A stretch of 36,313 bases of DNA. It comes from a virus. Shown here piece by piece: positions 22,655 to 32,073 of this stretch (position 1 is the first letter of the stretch; every line of letters starts with the position of its first letter). Position numbers and translations under genes: made by a program. Location: positions 1 through 36,313 of the IMG/VR virus record IMGVR_UViG_3300010883_000154. One strand, written 5' to 3'. Below the pieces are notes generated by a model. The model saw only the letters and a list, made by a program, of their open reading frames with translations, made no database searches and was not told the origin of the DNA.

Positions 22655-23583
22655 CTTCTGTTACCTCTAAGTAGATCTCTAACATCAAAACTTTCTATAC
22701 CAGAACGCGATCCAGGTAGTTGTTCAAAACTTGGTGGTGCCATTGGAGGTGCCATCATCATTGGTGGTTCTTCAAATCTTGGTGGAGGAGGCATCATGAT
22801 TGGCTCTTCAAAACCTGGAGGAAACATAGGTGGTGCAAACGGTGGATCAAACGGTGGTCTGAACGGTGGATCAAACGGTGGTTCAATTGGTGGATCAAAC
22901 GGTGGTCTGAACGGTGGATCAAACGGTGGTGTGATCGGTGGATCAAACGGTGGTCTGAACGGTGGTTTGGGTTCATACGGTGGTGTGATCGGTGGATCAT
23001 ACGGTGGTCTGAACGGTGGATCATACGGTGGATCAAACGGTGGTCTGAACGGTGGATCAAACGGTGGTGTGTACGGTGGTCTAGGTTCATACGGTGGGTC
23101 AATTGGTGGATCAAACGGTGGTTTGTATGGTGGTTTGTATGGTGGGTCATACGGTGGATCATACGGTGGATCATACGGTGGATCATCAGGTGGTGGATCA
23201 TCAGGTGGATCATCAGGTGGTGGATCATCAGGTGGATCATCATCAGGTGGTGTCATACCTAGTAAACTTGCAAAAGAATTTGCTTGTTGATTTGCTAAAT
23301 CCTGGGCACTAAGTGCAGTTTGTGAGTTTCTGTAATTTTGTTGACGTGCTTGTTCTTGTAAATTTGTAGGAGGTTCATAAGTATTAACTAAAGACTCTAT
23401 TCCTGCAGGTTGTTTAGGAGGAATTACTCCTGGTACTTTTGGATTAAATGGAGGATGTCTATACCCATCATCCGAGATGATAGTATAATTATCTCCTGCT
23501 CCACCACCAGTGAATTGATTTTGAGTTATGTTGGTGCCATAATTTATTCTACCATTCTTTAATGCTTTTCGTAAAAAACTCAT
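22651..23583 (-). CDS. Proline-rich repeat virion protein
   Basis: This 310-residue protein has an ordinary N-terminal part (to about residue 110). A long low-complexity region of PP-D/E/F/Y units (DPPFRPPFDPPYDPP-like), about 150 residues, follows, and then a Met/Pro-rich tail (MMPPPPRFEEPPMMMAPPMA). Such a stretch would form an extended polyproline rod or flexible linker. It is likely to be a virion or tail-associated protein by position between a large internal protein gene and two small conserved ones. I do not recognise the family. The start at 23583 overlaps the upstream gene (ATGA). Confidence 0.78.
   Translation of the reverse strand: MSFLRKALKNGRINYGTNITQNQFTGGGAGDNYTIISDDGYRHPPFNPKVPGVIPPKQPAGIESLVNTYEPPTNLQEQARQQNYRNSQTALSAQDLANQQANSFASLLGMTPPDDDPPDDPPPDDPPDDPPPDDPPYDPPYDPPYDPPYKPPYKPPFDPPIDPPYEPRPPYTPPFDPPFRPPFDPPYDPPFRPPYDPPITPPYEPKPPFRPPFDPPITPPFDPPFRPPFDPPIEPPFDPPFRPPFDPPFAPPMFPPGFEEPIMMPPPPRFEEPPMMMAPPMAPPSFEQLPGSRSGIESFDVRDLLRGNRR
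22830..23250 (-). repeat. Tandem short DNA repeat coding for Pro-Pro units
   Basis: About 420 bases are built from degenerate 9-12 base units. On the plus strand they read GGTGGATCAAACGGTGGT, GGTGGTCTGAAC, GGTGGATCATAC and GGTGGATCATCA. They encode the Asp/Phe/Tyr/Arg-Pro-Pro units. Because the units are multiples of three without stop codons, long open frames appear in several other frames on both strands; these are repeat artefacts, not genes. Confidence 0.92.
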
Positions 23584-26537
23584 TCTTCATTTTCCTCTTC
23601 AGTGTTCATATAATTATATACGCCATTTGATAGTTTCAGAAGCATTTCTTTTTTATGTTCTGGTCGTATAGCTACCTCGTTCTCCATAAGTGTTATCACA
23701 TCTGTACCTAAATTAGTTACAGCAAAACCGACAGCTCGTTTACTAGGGTTCTCAATTATTGTTGTTAAGTATTTAAGAGTTGTTGGGTTAGATAATACTC
23801 CCCCAAGAATTTTTAACTGTGCTAATTTACCAAGATTGTCTAATGGATGTAAACCTATGTTAGCTGCAGCAAAACCACCAGCTTCTTGTCCTGCTTTTGA
23901 AGTTAAGAAAGAGGCTTTCTGGGCAAATTTTTCCATAGCTTGTGTAGTTTCAGCACCAAAAACAGCATTTAATTTTGACACCTGCCCTTCTTTTTTTAAG
24001 AATTTAACTAAATTTTCACCATTTAAAAATGCTGCAACTGGGCTTTCTTTTTGTGTAACGAACATAGAATCAAGAACATTTTGCATATAAGTTTGTTTAA
24101 ATCCTATGAACTCATCAGACTCTTTACCATAATAATTCATGAAGTCAACGATATCTGTGGTCTTAGCTCTGTTTATAAGCCAAGGAACGACTTCCTCAGG
24201 AGAATATTTTTCTATGGCTTTGTTAAAATTATTGTCTAAAAAATCAAAACGTTTATTAGTTGCATCAACGTATACCTTAACCTCTTTCGTAAACATTCCA
24301 GGTTTACCTTCGTCTAATGCACTCGTTAATGATTTAGTTATCCTAATCATGTCTTCTTTAGGTACATACTTTATAGCAGAACTAAGTTGCTCTAGAGAAG
24401 ATTTAATGATAGGTGCTGAATCACCATACAATGCAGGATACGATGTACCCATTTGTTTTATCTGCGATAAAACTCGACTGACAGAGAAATTACCATCTAC
24501 GTCTGTAGCATTTACTAGCATAGAATCATAATGCCCTGCTTGTAACATTTTACGTGTGGCTTCAGGGTCATCTGTAGCATTTATTACGTCTTTTATTCTT
24601 TTAGGGGAGTTTCTTGTTACAATTGTTTGTATAATTAAACCTGGTTCAACACCGTCTTTTTTAGTTAAACTTTTCACCAGTCTATTGTCAAATAAATCTA
24701 TACCCTCTGCATAAGTTTTTTTAGCATTTTTTAATAAGTCTAACCCAGTGTTTATATTTTCTAATTCTTTGGGGTCAGTTATTTTTTTAGTGCCAAGAAC
24801 TGTGTTACCACTGGCATCAACATACCTAAAACCTTTTACACCATTGTTAAGAGCTACATCAAACGCTTCGTTTGCACCTTCTTTTAACAAATTGAATTTT
24901 ACAATATCAAAACCTTTAAGCATATCTGGATCAAAAGCACTTTGTGAGAATAAAGTTCTATATCTAGCCATTTGTCCAGCAGATATATAGTCAGTAGTGT
25001 TAAGTATGTCTTGAAGCATTTTAACTGTATCGTCGTTGAATCCAGCAGATACTTTACCGTCAGCAGTTTTAGGTAAACCTTCTAACAGATCAGCAGCTAC
25101 TTTTTTTATTGGTTGTGTAGGTATTATCGCCCGACCTTTTAACAGTTGATCGGCTTCATCGTAAAGTGTGTTAGTTGTTGCTCTAAAATTATCAAAAGCA
25201 TCAGTAACATTTTTTACAACAACTTCACCTACTTCCGAGGGAGCTTTACCAGAAACATCAGCAGTTTTAGTACTCTCCTCCTTTATTGCATTTTTAAGTA
25301 TCTGTAGTGCAGAATTAGCACTTTCTTCTGTAACAGTAGCAGCAGCATTTCTTTTGGCTTGTATTAATGCACCTAATTGTTCTTCGTTTAGTTTAGGGAA
25401 AACATTATTCATGAAAGGTTCGAAAGTTTCTAACCCTTCGTCAGATAAGAATCCATTAATTCTGTCTGACATGTACTTAACATTTTTAGTATTCTTAAGA
25501 GTGTTGTAACCCAAAACTTCTTCTATAAGACCAGCAGTTCGACCTAATACCTTTCTATTAGTTGCTTTGTAAACATCAGGTATTGCACCTTCATCTAGTA
25601 ATTCTCTAACCAAATCATATGTTTGTCTTTGTCCTGGACCAGAAGCTGCATCTACTTTAGGTTGGTAAGTGTATGTTTTAAAATTAAAAACACCTGTGTT
25701 ACCTGTAGGTACACGAACTTCACCAGGAGAAAATAAATATTTACCAGTTCCTAATAGAAGTCTGCCTCCAGCTTCCCCACCAGCACCTATTGCTGCTTCA
25801 AAAGCAACGTCTTTACCTACTTCACCTAACGATTGCTCTTGTGATGCAGGGAAACCTAATAGATCTAAACCAGTTTCAAACCCTTCTTCTAATGCCTTAG
25901 CACTACCTGTAGCAGCTCCACTAGCCATCATAGCAGCACCTGTACCATAGTTTCTTGTAGCTATACTGGCTGCGATTGCAGAAACTATCTCAGGAGCAGA
26001 ACCAGCTAAATCTGAAATATCTTCTCTCTCAAATCCATCAGGGTTGTCTATTATTAAAGGTTTATCACCTGGAGTAGCACCTAATGCTTCTCTATACTCT
26101 GGCATAATAGCGTATCTACCATACTTATCCATCACCCACCCTTCGCCTTTGCCTGCACCAAGAGTTTTAGTCATGAAGTTTTCTTTTTCTTCACCAGTAT
26201 CCATGAACCCTAATTTTCTTCTAAAGGATTTATTCTTTAATCCTGTGTATTCAAAACGATCGTCTTTCATTCCAGACATTATTTCTTTTACAGTTGCCGC
26301 AGCAGCAGAACCCTCCATAGGAAAATCATACATACTCATGCCACCTGTTCCTGTTGTTGCAGGAGGATATTGTGTACGACTCTGATAACCAGTTGCTACG
26401 GAAGCCCTATCTTGACCAGTTAGTCTAGCTTCCATATCGATCAACTCATCGTTATCTAACTCTTGTAAAAAAGTTTGCTGACCTAACGCATTCATTTGAA
26501 GATAGTTAGCGTAGATTTCGTCAGTTATGTTTGACAT
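23580..26537 (-). CDS. Large probable internal/ejection virion protein
   Basis: This is a 985-residue protein, the largest here. It has an N-terminal acidic helical region. A small hydrophobic Ala/Gly-rich stretch (SAPEIVSAIAASIATRNYGT; GAAMMASGAATGSA) lies at about residues 181-215, and a long mostly helical remainder follows. It lacks known enzyme motifs. Size and place in a run of large structural genes resemble T7-like internal core proteins that are ejected with DNA, but this is inference. The ATG has AAAAGG about eight bases before it. The neighbours overlap or adjoin closely. Confidence 0.8.
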   Translation of the reverse strand: MSNITDEIYANYLQMNALGQQTFLQELDNDELIDMEARLTGQDRASVATGYQSRTQYPPATTGTGGMSMYDFPMEGSAAAATVKEIMSGMKDDRFEYTGLKNKSFRRKLGFMDTGEEKENFMTKTLGAGKGEGWVMDKYGRYAIMPEYREALGATPGDKPLIIDNPDGFEREDISDLAGSAPEIVSAIAASIATRNYGTGAAMMASGAATGSAKALEEGFETGLDLLGFPASQEQSLGEVGKDVAFEAAIGAGGEAGGRLLLGTGKYLFSPGEVRVPTGNTGVFNFKTYTYQPKVDAASGPGQRQTYDLVRELLDEGAIPDVYKATNRKVLGRTAGLIEEVLGYNTLKNTKNVKYMSDRINGFLSDEGLETFEPFMNNVFPKLNEEQLGALIQAKRNAAATVTEESANSALQILKNAIKEESTKTADVSGKAPSEVGEVVVKNVTDAFDNFRATTNTLYDEADQLLKGRAIIPTQPIKKVAADLLEGLPKTADGKVSAGFNDDTVKMLQDILNTTDYISAGQMARYRTLFSQSAFDPDMLKGFDIVKFNLLKEGANEAFDVALNNGVKGFRYVDASGNTVLGTKKITDPKELENINTGLDLLKNAKKTYAEGIDLFDNRLVKSLTKKDGVEPGLIIQTIVTRNSPKRIKDVINATDDPEATRKMLQAGHYDSMLVNATDVDGNFSVSRVLSQIKQMGTSYPALYGDSAPIIKSSLEQLSSAIKYVPKEDMIRITKSLTSALDEGKPGMFTKEVKVYVDATNKRFDFLDNNFNKAIEKYSPEEVVPWLINRAKTTDIVDFMNYYGKESDEFIGFKQTYMQNVLDSMFVTQKESPVAAFLNGENLVKFLKKEGQVSKLNAVFGAETTQAMEKFAQKASFLTSKAGQEAGGFAAANIGLHPLDNLGKLAQLKILGGVLSNPTTLKYLTTIIENPSKRAVGFAVTNLGTDVITLMENEVAIRPEHKKEMLLKLSNGVYNYMNTEEENEE

Positions 26538-28484
26538 TTATGAACCTTTTGATAATTCCATTAATCTAGCTATTCTTTCTTTGTTTTGTAAAGATTGATC
26601 TTCTGAAGACATAGTTGTGATCGGTTTATAGTTACCTTCTAATTGATTCATGATGACAGTTTCTGTTCTATCAATTACTTCCATTACTTCTTTATAACGT
26701 ATCAGAGCTTCTGCTTGAGTTTTATAACTGTCGCCTTTTATAAATTCTCTCACCATTTTTCTATCTGCTTCTGTGAATCTGTCTTCTTTTATAATTCCTT
26801 CTATTAAATCTATTTCAGCTACATTTAACAAAACTTTGGTTAACGTAAAGTCTTCTGGGATCTTAAACCCAGTAATATCAGAAAGTATTCTCGCTGCATT
26901 TGTATCTAAAAGTTCTCCCTTGATACCAACTACATTCGCAGGAGCATTAGTTAAAATACCCCCAACAAGTTCCATCTTGTTTCGTAAAGATTTATTTGCT
27001 AAGTAACGTGTAGCCAGTTCAGCTGGTGCTGTGGGAAGTAGATTAACAGGTATTCGAGCAAGTTCAGCTATCTTTGGATCATTAAGATCTAAACCTATTT
27101 GAGTAGCAAACTGTTTAGGAGTAACATTAACAAAAGGCTGTCTTTCCTTTAGTGTATCTAATGCACCTGTTTTAGTAATCTGGGTGTCTGATGTAGCTTT
27201 GTATAAACCAGCATAGGTGTTTAATTGATCAATTTTAGTGTCTAAGTCCGCAGTTTTTAATTTCTCTATATAATCACTTTTAATCATATTAGTGATATTG
27301 TTCATCATTGTACCTGAGCTGTCGCTTCCGAACACACTATCACCACCGATAAGACCATTGTCTGTTTTTTTAACTAATAAAGAAAAATCGTAACCAGAAT
27401 TTTTAAATTCTTCTACACTAGCAGCAGTATGGTCTTCTAATAGTCCTGTTAATTCTGATAAATCATTTTCTCCTTTTCCAGGTTTTCTTACTAAAAGACT
27501 AGAGTCTTGTCTACCACCTTTTTCGTAGTCAGCTACACTAGCAGGAGTAAAGAGTTTTAAATACTCAATCACTTTAGTATCTTTATCACCTTTTTCTTTT
27601 AAACGTATGAGGTCACTATATTGTCCTGACTCTGCATATTTACCAACAGAAGCAACAGTAAATTTATCCAATAGATCTTCTTTATTAGTTTCTTCATCCA
27701 CTAATTTTAAATCACCTACTTTACCAGATTCTTGGAATGTTTTTAACGAATCAGTGGTTACTTTACCCACTAAAGCTAACAAGTCATTTGTTTTTATTTC
27801 ACGAGAGGCGTATAGATCGAGTGCTTTTTTCCTAATATCCTGATCTAATTTAGCTTTGTCTGCTTTAGCTTTCTCACCTTTATTAAACATGTATGTAGCA
27901 GTTTTACCTTTGGCTTGTAGATAGGCTTGTTTCCAATCCCCAGGTTCATTCATCATAAATGTTCCAAAGACAGAAGCAGGTAATGCCCACTCAGGAATAC
28001 TTTCACTGTTATCACTTTCTGTGTACATAGAACGTACAAATTCCTCAACAGCTGGTATACCACCTTCATCAATCATGTCAGATATAGAACGATAAGCATC
28101 TTGTTTTTCTTCTGTAGTCCCAGAAGCGTTGTCTAAACCTAATGCAGCCACAGCTCGTATTCCGTCTTCTTCTTCCCCAGCTCCAGCATTAGTTAAAACA
28201 GACATTACTTCTTCTTCTGCAGCTAGTTTAACCTCAGGAGTTAGGTTATTGGTTTCTTCCATAAATAGTTGTGGGTCCACAAGACTTCTGATATCTAAAT
28301 CTAAACTTGGTAAAGAACCAGCTTCTGCAAACTGGACATCTTCGTAAGTAGGAGTCATCATTTGGTTGATGGATGTTCCAGCTGGTGGTGTTCCTGGGAC
28401 AGGAGGTCTTCCTTGAGGAAGACTGTTATTCATTCTATCGTATTCATCTAATGCTTGTTGCATCATGTTTGGATCTATTGCCAT
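26538..28484 (-). CDS. Probable virion protein, unknown function
   Basis: This is a 648-residue protein rich in Lys/Asp/Glu helices. It has internal degenerate repeats of a segment like VGKVTTDSLKTFQESGKVGD, KFTVASVGKYAESGQYSD and LFTPASVADYEKGGRQDS at about residues 235-340; each has a [AT]SV-x-(E/K)(Y/F)-x-x-[SG]G core. I do not know the family. It abuts the 985-residue gene and is likely to be in the same particle component. Confidence 0.78.
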   Translation of the reverse strand: MAIDPNMMQQALDEYDRMNNSLPQGRPPVPGTPPAGTSINQMMTPTYEDVQFAEAGSLPSLDLDIRSLVDPQLFMEETNNLTPEVKLAAEEEVMSVLTNAGAGEEEDGIRAVAALGLDNASGTTEEKQDAYRSISDMIDEGGIPAVEEFVRSMYTESDNSESIPEWALPASVFGTFMMNEPGDWKQAYLQAKGKTATYMFNKGEKAKADKAKLDQDIRKKALDLYASREIKTNDLLALVGKVTTDSLKTFQESGKVGDLKLVDEETNKEDLLDKFTVASVGKYAESGQYSDLIRLKEKGDKDTKVIEYLKLFTPASVADYEKGGRQDSSLLVRKPGKGENDLSELTGLLEDHTAASVEEFKNSGYDFSLLVKKTDNGLIGGDSVFGSDSSGTMMNNITNMIKSDYIEKLKTADLDTKIDQLNTYAGLYKATSDTQITKTGALDTLKERQPFVNVTPKQFATQIGLDLNDPKIAELARIPVNLLPTAPAELATRYLANKSLRNKMELVGGILTNAPANVVGIKGELLDTNAARILSDITGFKIPEDFTLTKVLLNVAEIDLIEGIIKEDRFTEADRKMVREFIKGDSYKTQAEALIRYKEVMEVIDRTETVIMNQLEGNYKPITTMSSEDQSLQNKERIARLMELSKGS

Positions 28485-28487
28485 AAT

Positions 28488-30311
28488 CTAAGTTCCCATG
28501 TATGTTTGCCCTAAAGCATTTGTTAACCCACCTAATGCGGAACCAGTTCCACTAATTCCTGGAGATCCTGTTGTTTGTGTAGCACTTCCTCCTGCTAACG
28601 GTGCAATTCCCTGAGCTATGCCAGAATATTGTCCTAAAAGATTAGCAGGTAAATTATATTGACCAACAAAGTTTTGATATGCTAAATCATTACCAGCTTG
28701 GTTCATATTACGATTAGCTCCACCAACAGAGCCAAGTAGACTGATGTCTCCTCTCTGTAGTTGACCTAAGTTATTACCTAAAGCACCAAACTGTTGACCA
28801 GTTCCTTGCATTAAACCTGCTCCTTGCATACCCATATTACCTATGCTACTGCCTAAGTTAGATAAAGCAGAGCCTCCAGCTTGTCCATAATTAGCCAATG
28901 TAGAACCTAAACCACTCATAGCACCTCCTGCGGAAGCACCTATGTTACCTAACGTTGAACCTAGATTACCTAGAGTCTGACCACCCATAGAACCTAGACC
29001 TGCTATACCACTAGCAAGATTTTGACCTAGATTAACCTGTTGGTTCGTCATATTAGACATCTGATTACCTAAACCAGTTTGAGCTGCACCACGCATTTGA
29101 CCTAAACCAGCTTGTGTTGCACCTAAGTTAGATAAAGCGTTACCCCCTGCTTGACCAAAATTAGATAATTGATTAGCATAGTTTTGACCAGCTGTAGCTT
29201 GTTGTCCTGCTAAACTTCCTAATCCACCAGCTATATTACCTAATTGACTAGCAGCTCCAGATTGTCTTCTTTGTTGATTTTCAAAATTAGTTGCAGCTTG
29301 TTGTTGTGCTGAATCAAAACCACCTCTACGTATGCCAGAAACAGCATCTATTTCGGCACCTCTTTGTGCTTCAGCTAACTCTCCAGCTTGTAGTCTAGAT
29401 CTAGATCCACCAAAAGCACCACTGCCTATCTCTCTCGCTCTTCTTGCTTGATCTGCGACAGAACCTTGCTCTCTTACATCACGTAAGGTTTGTTGTACAA
29501 CTTGATCTTCGAATGGATTCATATAAGCAGAAGCGGAACTAGGATCAAACTGTTGAGTCGCACCTAATGATGTTCTAGCAGCATCTTGAAGAGTACCTCT
29601 AGCAGTTAAGTCAGTACCACCTAATTGACTACCTAGTAAACCGTATGCTCCACGAGCAGCAGAAGTTGCATTACCCAACCCTGCTAGTGACATATCTGTA
29701 CCAGCGCCATATAAATTTGAGGCTCTATCTGCACCAGACATTATTTCACCAGCACCTCTGTTGTATAAATCTTGAGCTTGACTAAAACCTTGGTTCTGTA
29801 ATCCTTCTAAACCTCTATATCTTTGCCCTGCTTCATCGAAACCACCTAATGCTCTATCTGCACCTTGTCTTTGTAGTTGTTCTGCTTGACCATACCCTTG
29901 TAAAGCTCTGTCTGTACCTTGTCTTGCTAAACCAGCACCAGTGTCGTAACCTGCTAAAGACCTATCTACACCTTGTCTTTGTAGTTGTTGAGCTTGGTCT
30001 AAACCACCTAAACCTCTTTCTAAACCACCTTGGTAAAGATCTTGTTGTCTGTTAACATATGGCATGTAACTACCAATGGCTTGGTCTGCTAATTCAAAAC
30101 TAGCTGTTTCTCTTGGGTCAAACCCTGCTATACGTTCGCCTTGATAAGTATAAGGAGTTGCTCCAGGTTGTCCTATATTTTGGAACTGATTCACCATAGA
30201 TTGGTTTAAAAGTGGGAATAATCCAGGAACTCCTGCACCTCCGCCTCCTAAAAAATCTTGTATATACTGTGGAGGCAGTTGTTGATTAGTTGTTGTTGAA
30301 GTTTCAGCCAT
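28488..30311 (-). CDS. Gly/Gln-rich repeat virion protein
   Basis: This is a 607-residue protein. The N-terminus is typical of a marine phage structural protein (TPYTYQGERIAGFDPRETAS). Residues about 107-159 hold a tandem repeat, QGxDRxLxGYxxAxxLxR. The second half is a run of GLGxxLxNxGQAGGxAL-like units. Such composition suggests an elongated or self-associating virion component. I recall similar proteins in uncultured marine phages but no proven function. The start overlaps the upstream stop as TAATG. Confidence 0.82.
   Translation of the reverse strand: MAETSTTTNQQLPPQYIQDFLGGGGAGVPGLFPLLNQSMVNQFQNIGQPGATPYTYQGERIAGFDPRETASFELADQAIGSYMPYVNRQQDLYQGGLERGLGGLDQAQQLQRQGVDRSLAGYDTGAGLARQGTDRALQGYGQAEQLQRQGADRALGGFDEAGQRYRGLEGLQNQGFSQAQDLYNRGAGEIMSGADRASNLYGAGTDMSLAGLGNATSAARGAYGLLGSQLGGTDLTARGTLQDAARTSLGATQQFDPSSASAYMNPFEDQVVQQTLRDVREQGSVADQARRAREIGSGAFGGSRSRLQAGELAEAQRGAEIDAVSGIRRGGFDSAQQQAATNFENQQRRQSGAASQLGNIAGGLGSLAGQQATAGQNYANQLSNFGQAGGNALSNLGATQAGLGQMRGAAQTGLGNQMSNMTNQQVNLGQNLASGIAGLGSMGGQTLGNLGSTLGNIGASAGGAMSGLGSTLANYGQAGGSALSNLGSSIGNMGMQGAGLMQGTGQQFGALGNNLGQLQRGDISLLGSVGGANRNMNQAGNDLAYQNFVGQYNLPANLLGQYSGIAQGIAPLAGGSATQTTGSPGISGTGSALGGLTNALGQTYMGT
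29835..29993 (-). repeat. Tandem repeat coding QGxDRxLxGY units
   Basis: This repeat stretch lies inside the 607-residue gene. The translation gives three clear copies of a roughly 18-residue unit: RQGVDRSLAGYDTGAGLA, RQGTDRALQGYGQAEQLQ and RQGADRALGGFDEAGQRY. On the plus strand the matching DNA reads like CCTTGTCTTTGTAGTTGTT repeated. Confidence 0.7.
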
Positions 30312-31918
30312 TATGCCATCCTTTCGAAGTTATTCATCATTTTATACATTTTATCTGCACCGTTTTGTATGCTGCCATTACCTGCTCCACGAACAGCATC
30401 AGCAGTCATTACGAATTCATTATTAGAGAGTTTAGCGTTTACTAGGTCTTCTTTCTCTCCTCCTGGACCTTGTACGTATCCACCACCCATAAACATTGGT
30501 CTGTCAACACCTACTACACCACCTGTTTGTTGTGTACGCAAATCTTGTCCTAAACCACCATCTTGAGCATACACAGGTTGCTGGAATGTAGGGAAAGGAG
30601 AATTTAAACTAGCCAGTTGAGGAGCAGAAATACCAGATGCTCTCTTAGCGTTACCTCCTATCATGTCTAGTAACTCACTTCCTTTAGTGATACGTTCCAT
30701 AGCTGTTTCGTAACCTGGACCAGAAGATGATGCTAAAGTGTTTTGAGGTGCATTCGCATTGCTACCTTGTACACCAGTATTTTGACCACCAGTATTTTGA
30801 CCACCAGTACTAACATTTTGTTGTTGTTGTGCGCTTGAGGTTAATGAAGTTGGACCAGCTGATCCTGGTAGACTACCAATACCTGTTCCTTGTACTCCTT
30901 GAGCATTAATATTTGGACCAGATCTCAGATTAGAAGTTAGATAAGGGCTAGTTGCTCCTCCACTATAACTTCCGTCTTCTTGGTTTATACCAACAGCAGC
31001 TTCAAAACCTGTTTGGACTGCCCATTTTTCTAAAGGGTTTAAAGAAGCATACGAAGATGTCCCACTTGACACTAATCCTGGACCAAACGACGAAGACACA
31101 CTTCCTAAGTTACTTATTATAGTTGGGTCTGTGATTCCTATTTTTAAAGCAGCATCTACTGCTGGTAGCCCACTTGATGCCATCTCTGCTTGAACTAATT
31201 TAGCTTGTTCTGCAGTTAGACCAGCACTTTGAAAACTAGCTGTTCCACCTAAACCTAAACTTCGAGCAGCACCTGAGCCTGCATTTTGGAAAAATCCTGT
31301 TATACCTGTTTGACCAGCAGCCATAGGAGTCCAGTTAGCACCACTAAAGAATGCACCTACACCTTCACCCATTCCACCACCAAACCAACCACCACCTGCT
31401 TGAGCTGCAGTATTAGCAGATGTACTAGCACCCCCAATTCCTGCACCCTGCAATCCTGCAGATGCACCAAAAGCTATAGCCATGTTTCTTAATATATTTT
31501 CATCAGGCTGGGCAGAAGTTTTAGTTCCTACCCCTGCACCTATCGCAGCACCAGCTGGACCAGCAATAACACCACCAATTATAGCACCTATAACTGGACC
31601 AGCTTTTTTAACTGTTTTTCTTACACTTTTCCATGTTTTCTTTAACCAACCAGCTTCGTATAAACCTGTTTCTGGGTTAACTGACATAATACCTGAGCCA
31701 ACTACATATTGCTCCATAGGTATATCTTCGTTCTCATAAGCTAAACGTAAGTCTTTTCTTAAATTTGGATTTTTGGCTAACAGTTCCTCAGGAACAATTG
31801 TTTCACCTGTTGTTGTGTGTGTAAGATGGGTGTCCCCCTTACGTCCTTTGGCAGCTAGATACTCAGCAGCACCTAGTATTCCTTGTCTTGGACTCGATGT
31901 ACTCGAAACTCCAGGCAT
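30311..31918 (-). CDS. Virion protein with glycine-zipper segment and conserved phage C-terminus
   Basis: This is a 535-residue protein. The N-terminal part (GDTHLTHTTTGETIVPEELL; YVVGSGIMSVNPETGLYEAG) is common in marine phage structural proteins. Then comes a membrane-prone Gly/Ala segment, AGPVIGAIIGGVIAGPAGAA (about residues 106-125). The C-terminal segment (GGYVQGPGGEKEDLVNAKLS, NNEFVMTADAVRGAGNGS, GADKMYKMMNNFERMA) is a widespread phage pattern. The zipper suggests insertion in the host membrane on DNA delivery. It is the first gene of the 31.9-20.7 kb operon. CGGAG precedes the ATG. Confidence 0.85.
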   Translation of the reverse strand: MPGVSSTSSPRQGILGAAEYLAAKGRKGDTHLTHTTTGETIVPEELLAKNPNLRKDLRLAYENEDIPMEQYVVGSGIMSVNPETGLYEAGWLKKTWKSVRKTVKKAGPVIGAIIGGVIAGPAGAAIGAGVGTKTSAQPDENILRNMAIAFGASAGLQGAGIGGASTSANTAAQAGGGWFGGGMGEGVGAFFSGANWTPMAAGQTGITGFFQNAGSGAARSLGLGGTASFQSAGLTAEQAKLVQAEMASSGLPAVDAALKIGITDPTIISNLGSVSSSFGPGLVSSGTSSYASLNPLEKWAVQTGFEAAVGINQEDGSYSGGATSPYLTSNLRSGPNINAQGVQGTGIGSLPGSAGPTSLTSSAQQQQNVSTGGQNTGGQNTGVQGSNANAPQNTLASSSGPGYETAMERITKGSELLDMIGGNAKRASGISAPQLASLNSPFPTFQQPVYAQDGGLGQDLRTQQTGGVVGVDRPMFMGGGYVQGPGGEKEDLVNAKLSNNEFVMTADAVRGAGNGSIQNGADKMYKMMNNFERMA

Positions 31919-32002
31919 AATATACTCCGATATATGTCTACATTTATATAAGCAGGTTGTCTTACTTTACCTGAAAAGCTGCAGCTATGCACTGATATCA
32001 TA

Positions 32003-32031
32003 ATCATACTTAATTATTCCCGAATAATAAA
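32003..32031 (-). promoter_or_regulatory. Promoter for the structural operon
   Basis: On the minus strand, TTTATT (32031-32026), a 17-base spacer and a perfect TATGAT (32008-32003), followed by a second overlapping TATGAT, give a strong sigma70-like promoter about 85 bases before the ATG at 31918. It has no CCTTTACT element, unlike the others. A palindrome lies in the spacer. Confidence 0.65.
32013..32028. promoter_or_regulatory. Palindrome within the structural-operon promoter (candidate operator)
   Basis: ATTATTC-CC-GAATAAT is a perfect 7-bp inverted repeat with a 2-base centre. It occupies the spacer and part of the -35 of the promoter at 32003-32031. A dimeric repressor or activator site would look like this. 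Confidence 0.5.
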
Positions 32032-32046
32032 TAGTATATTTAATTT

Positions 32047-32073
32047 AAAAAAACCCCTTTACTTTAGTAAAGG
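32047..32073 (-). terminator. Terminator on the minus strand embedded in a plus-strand promoter
   Basis: On the minus strand, a perfect 7-bp stem, CCTTTAC-TAAA-GTAAAGG (32073-32056), is followed by GG and seven T residues (32053-32047). The stem is AT-rich, so its strength is moderate. It would stop leftward transcripts coming through 32918 before they enter the structural operon. Confidence 0.55.

Noticed and set aside
22830-23250. CRISPR array
   Set aside because: The repeats are short, contiguous, degenerate and in a coding frame, with no spacers of equal length.
22720-23312. Long open frames on both strands in the proline-repeat tract, encoding Gly-Gly-Ser, Trp-Arg and His-Met-Ile runs
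   Set aside because: They are by-products of the trinucleotide-phased repeat. They have no ribosome sites and lie opposite to or out of frame with the supported gene.
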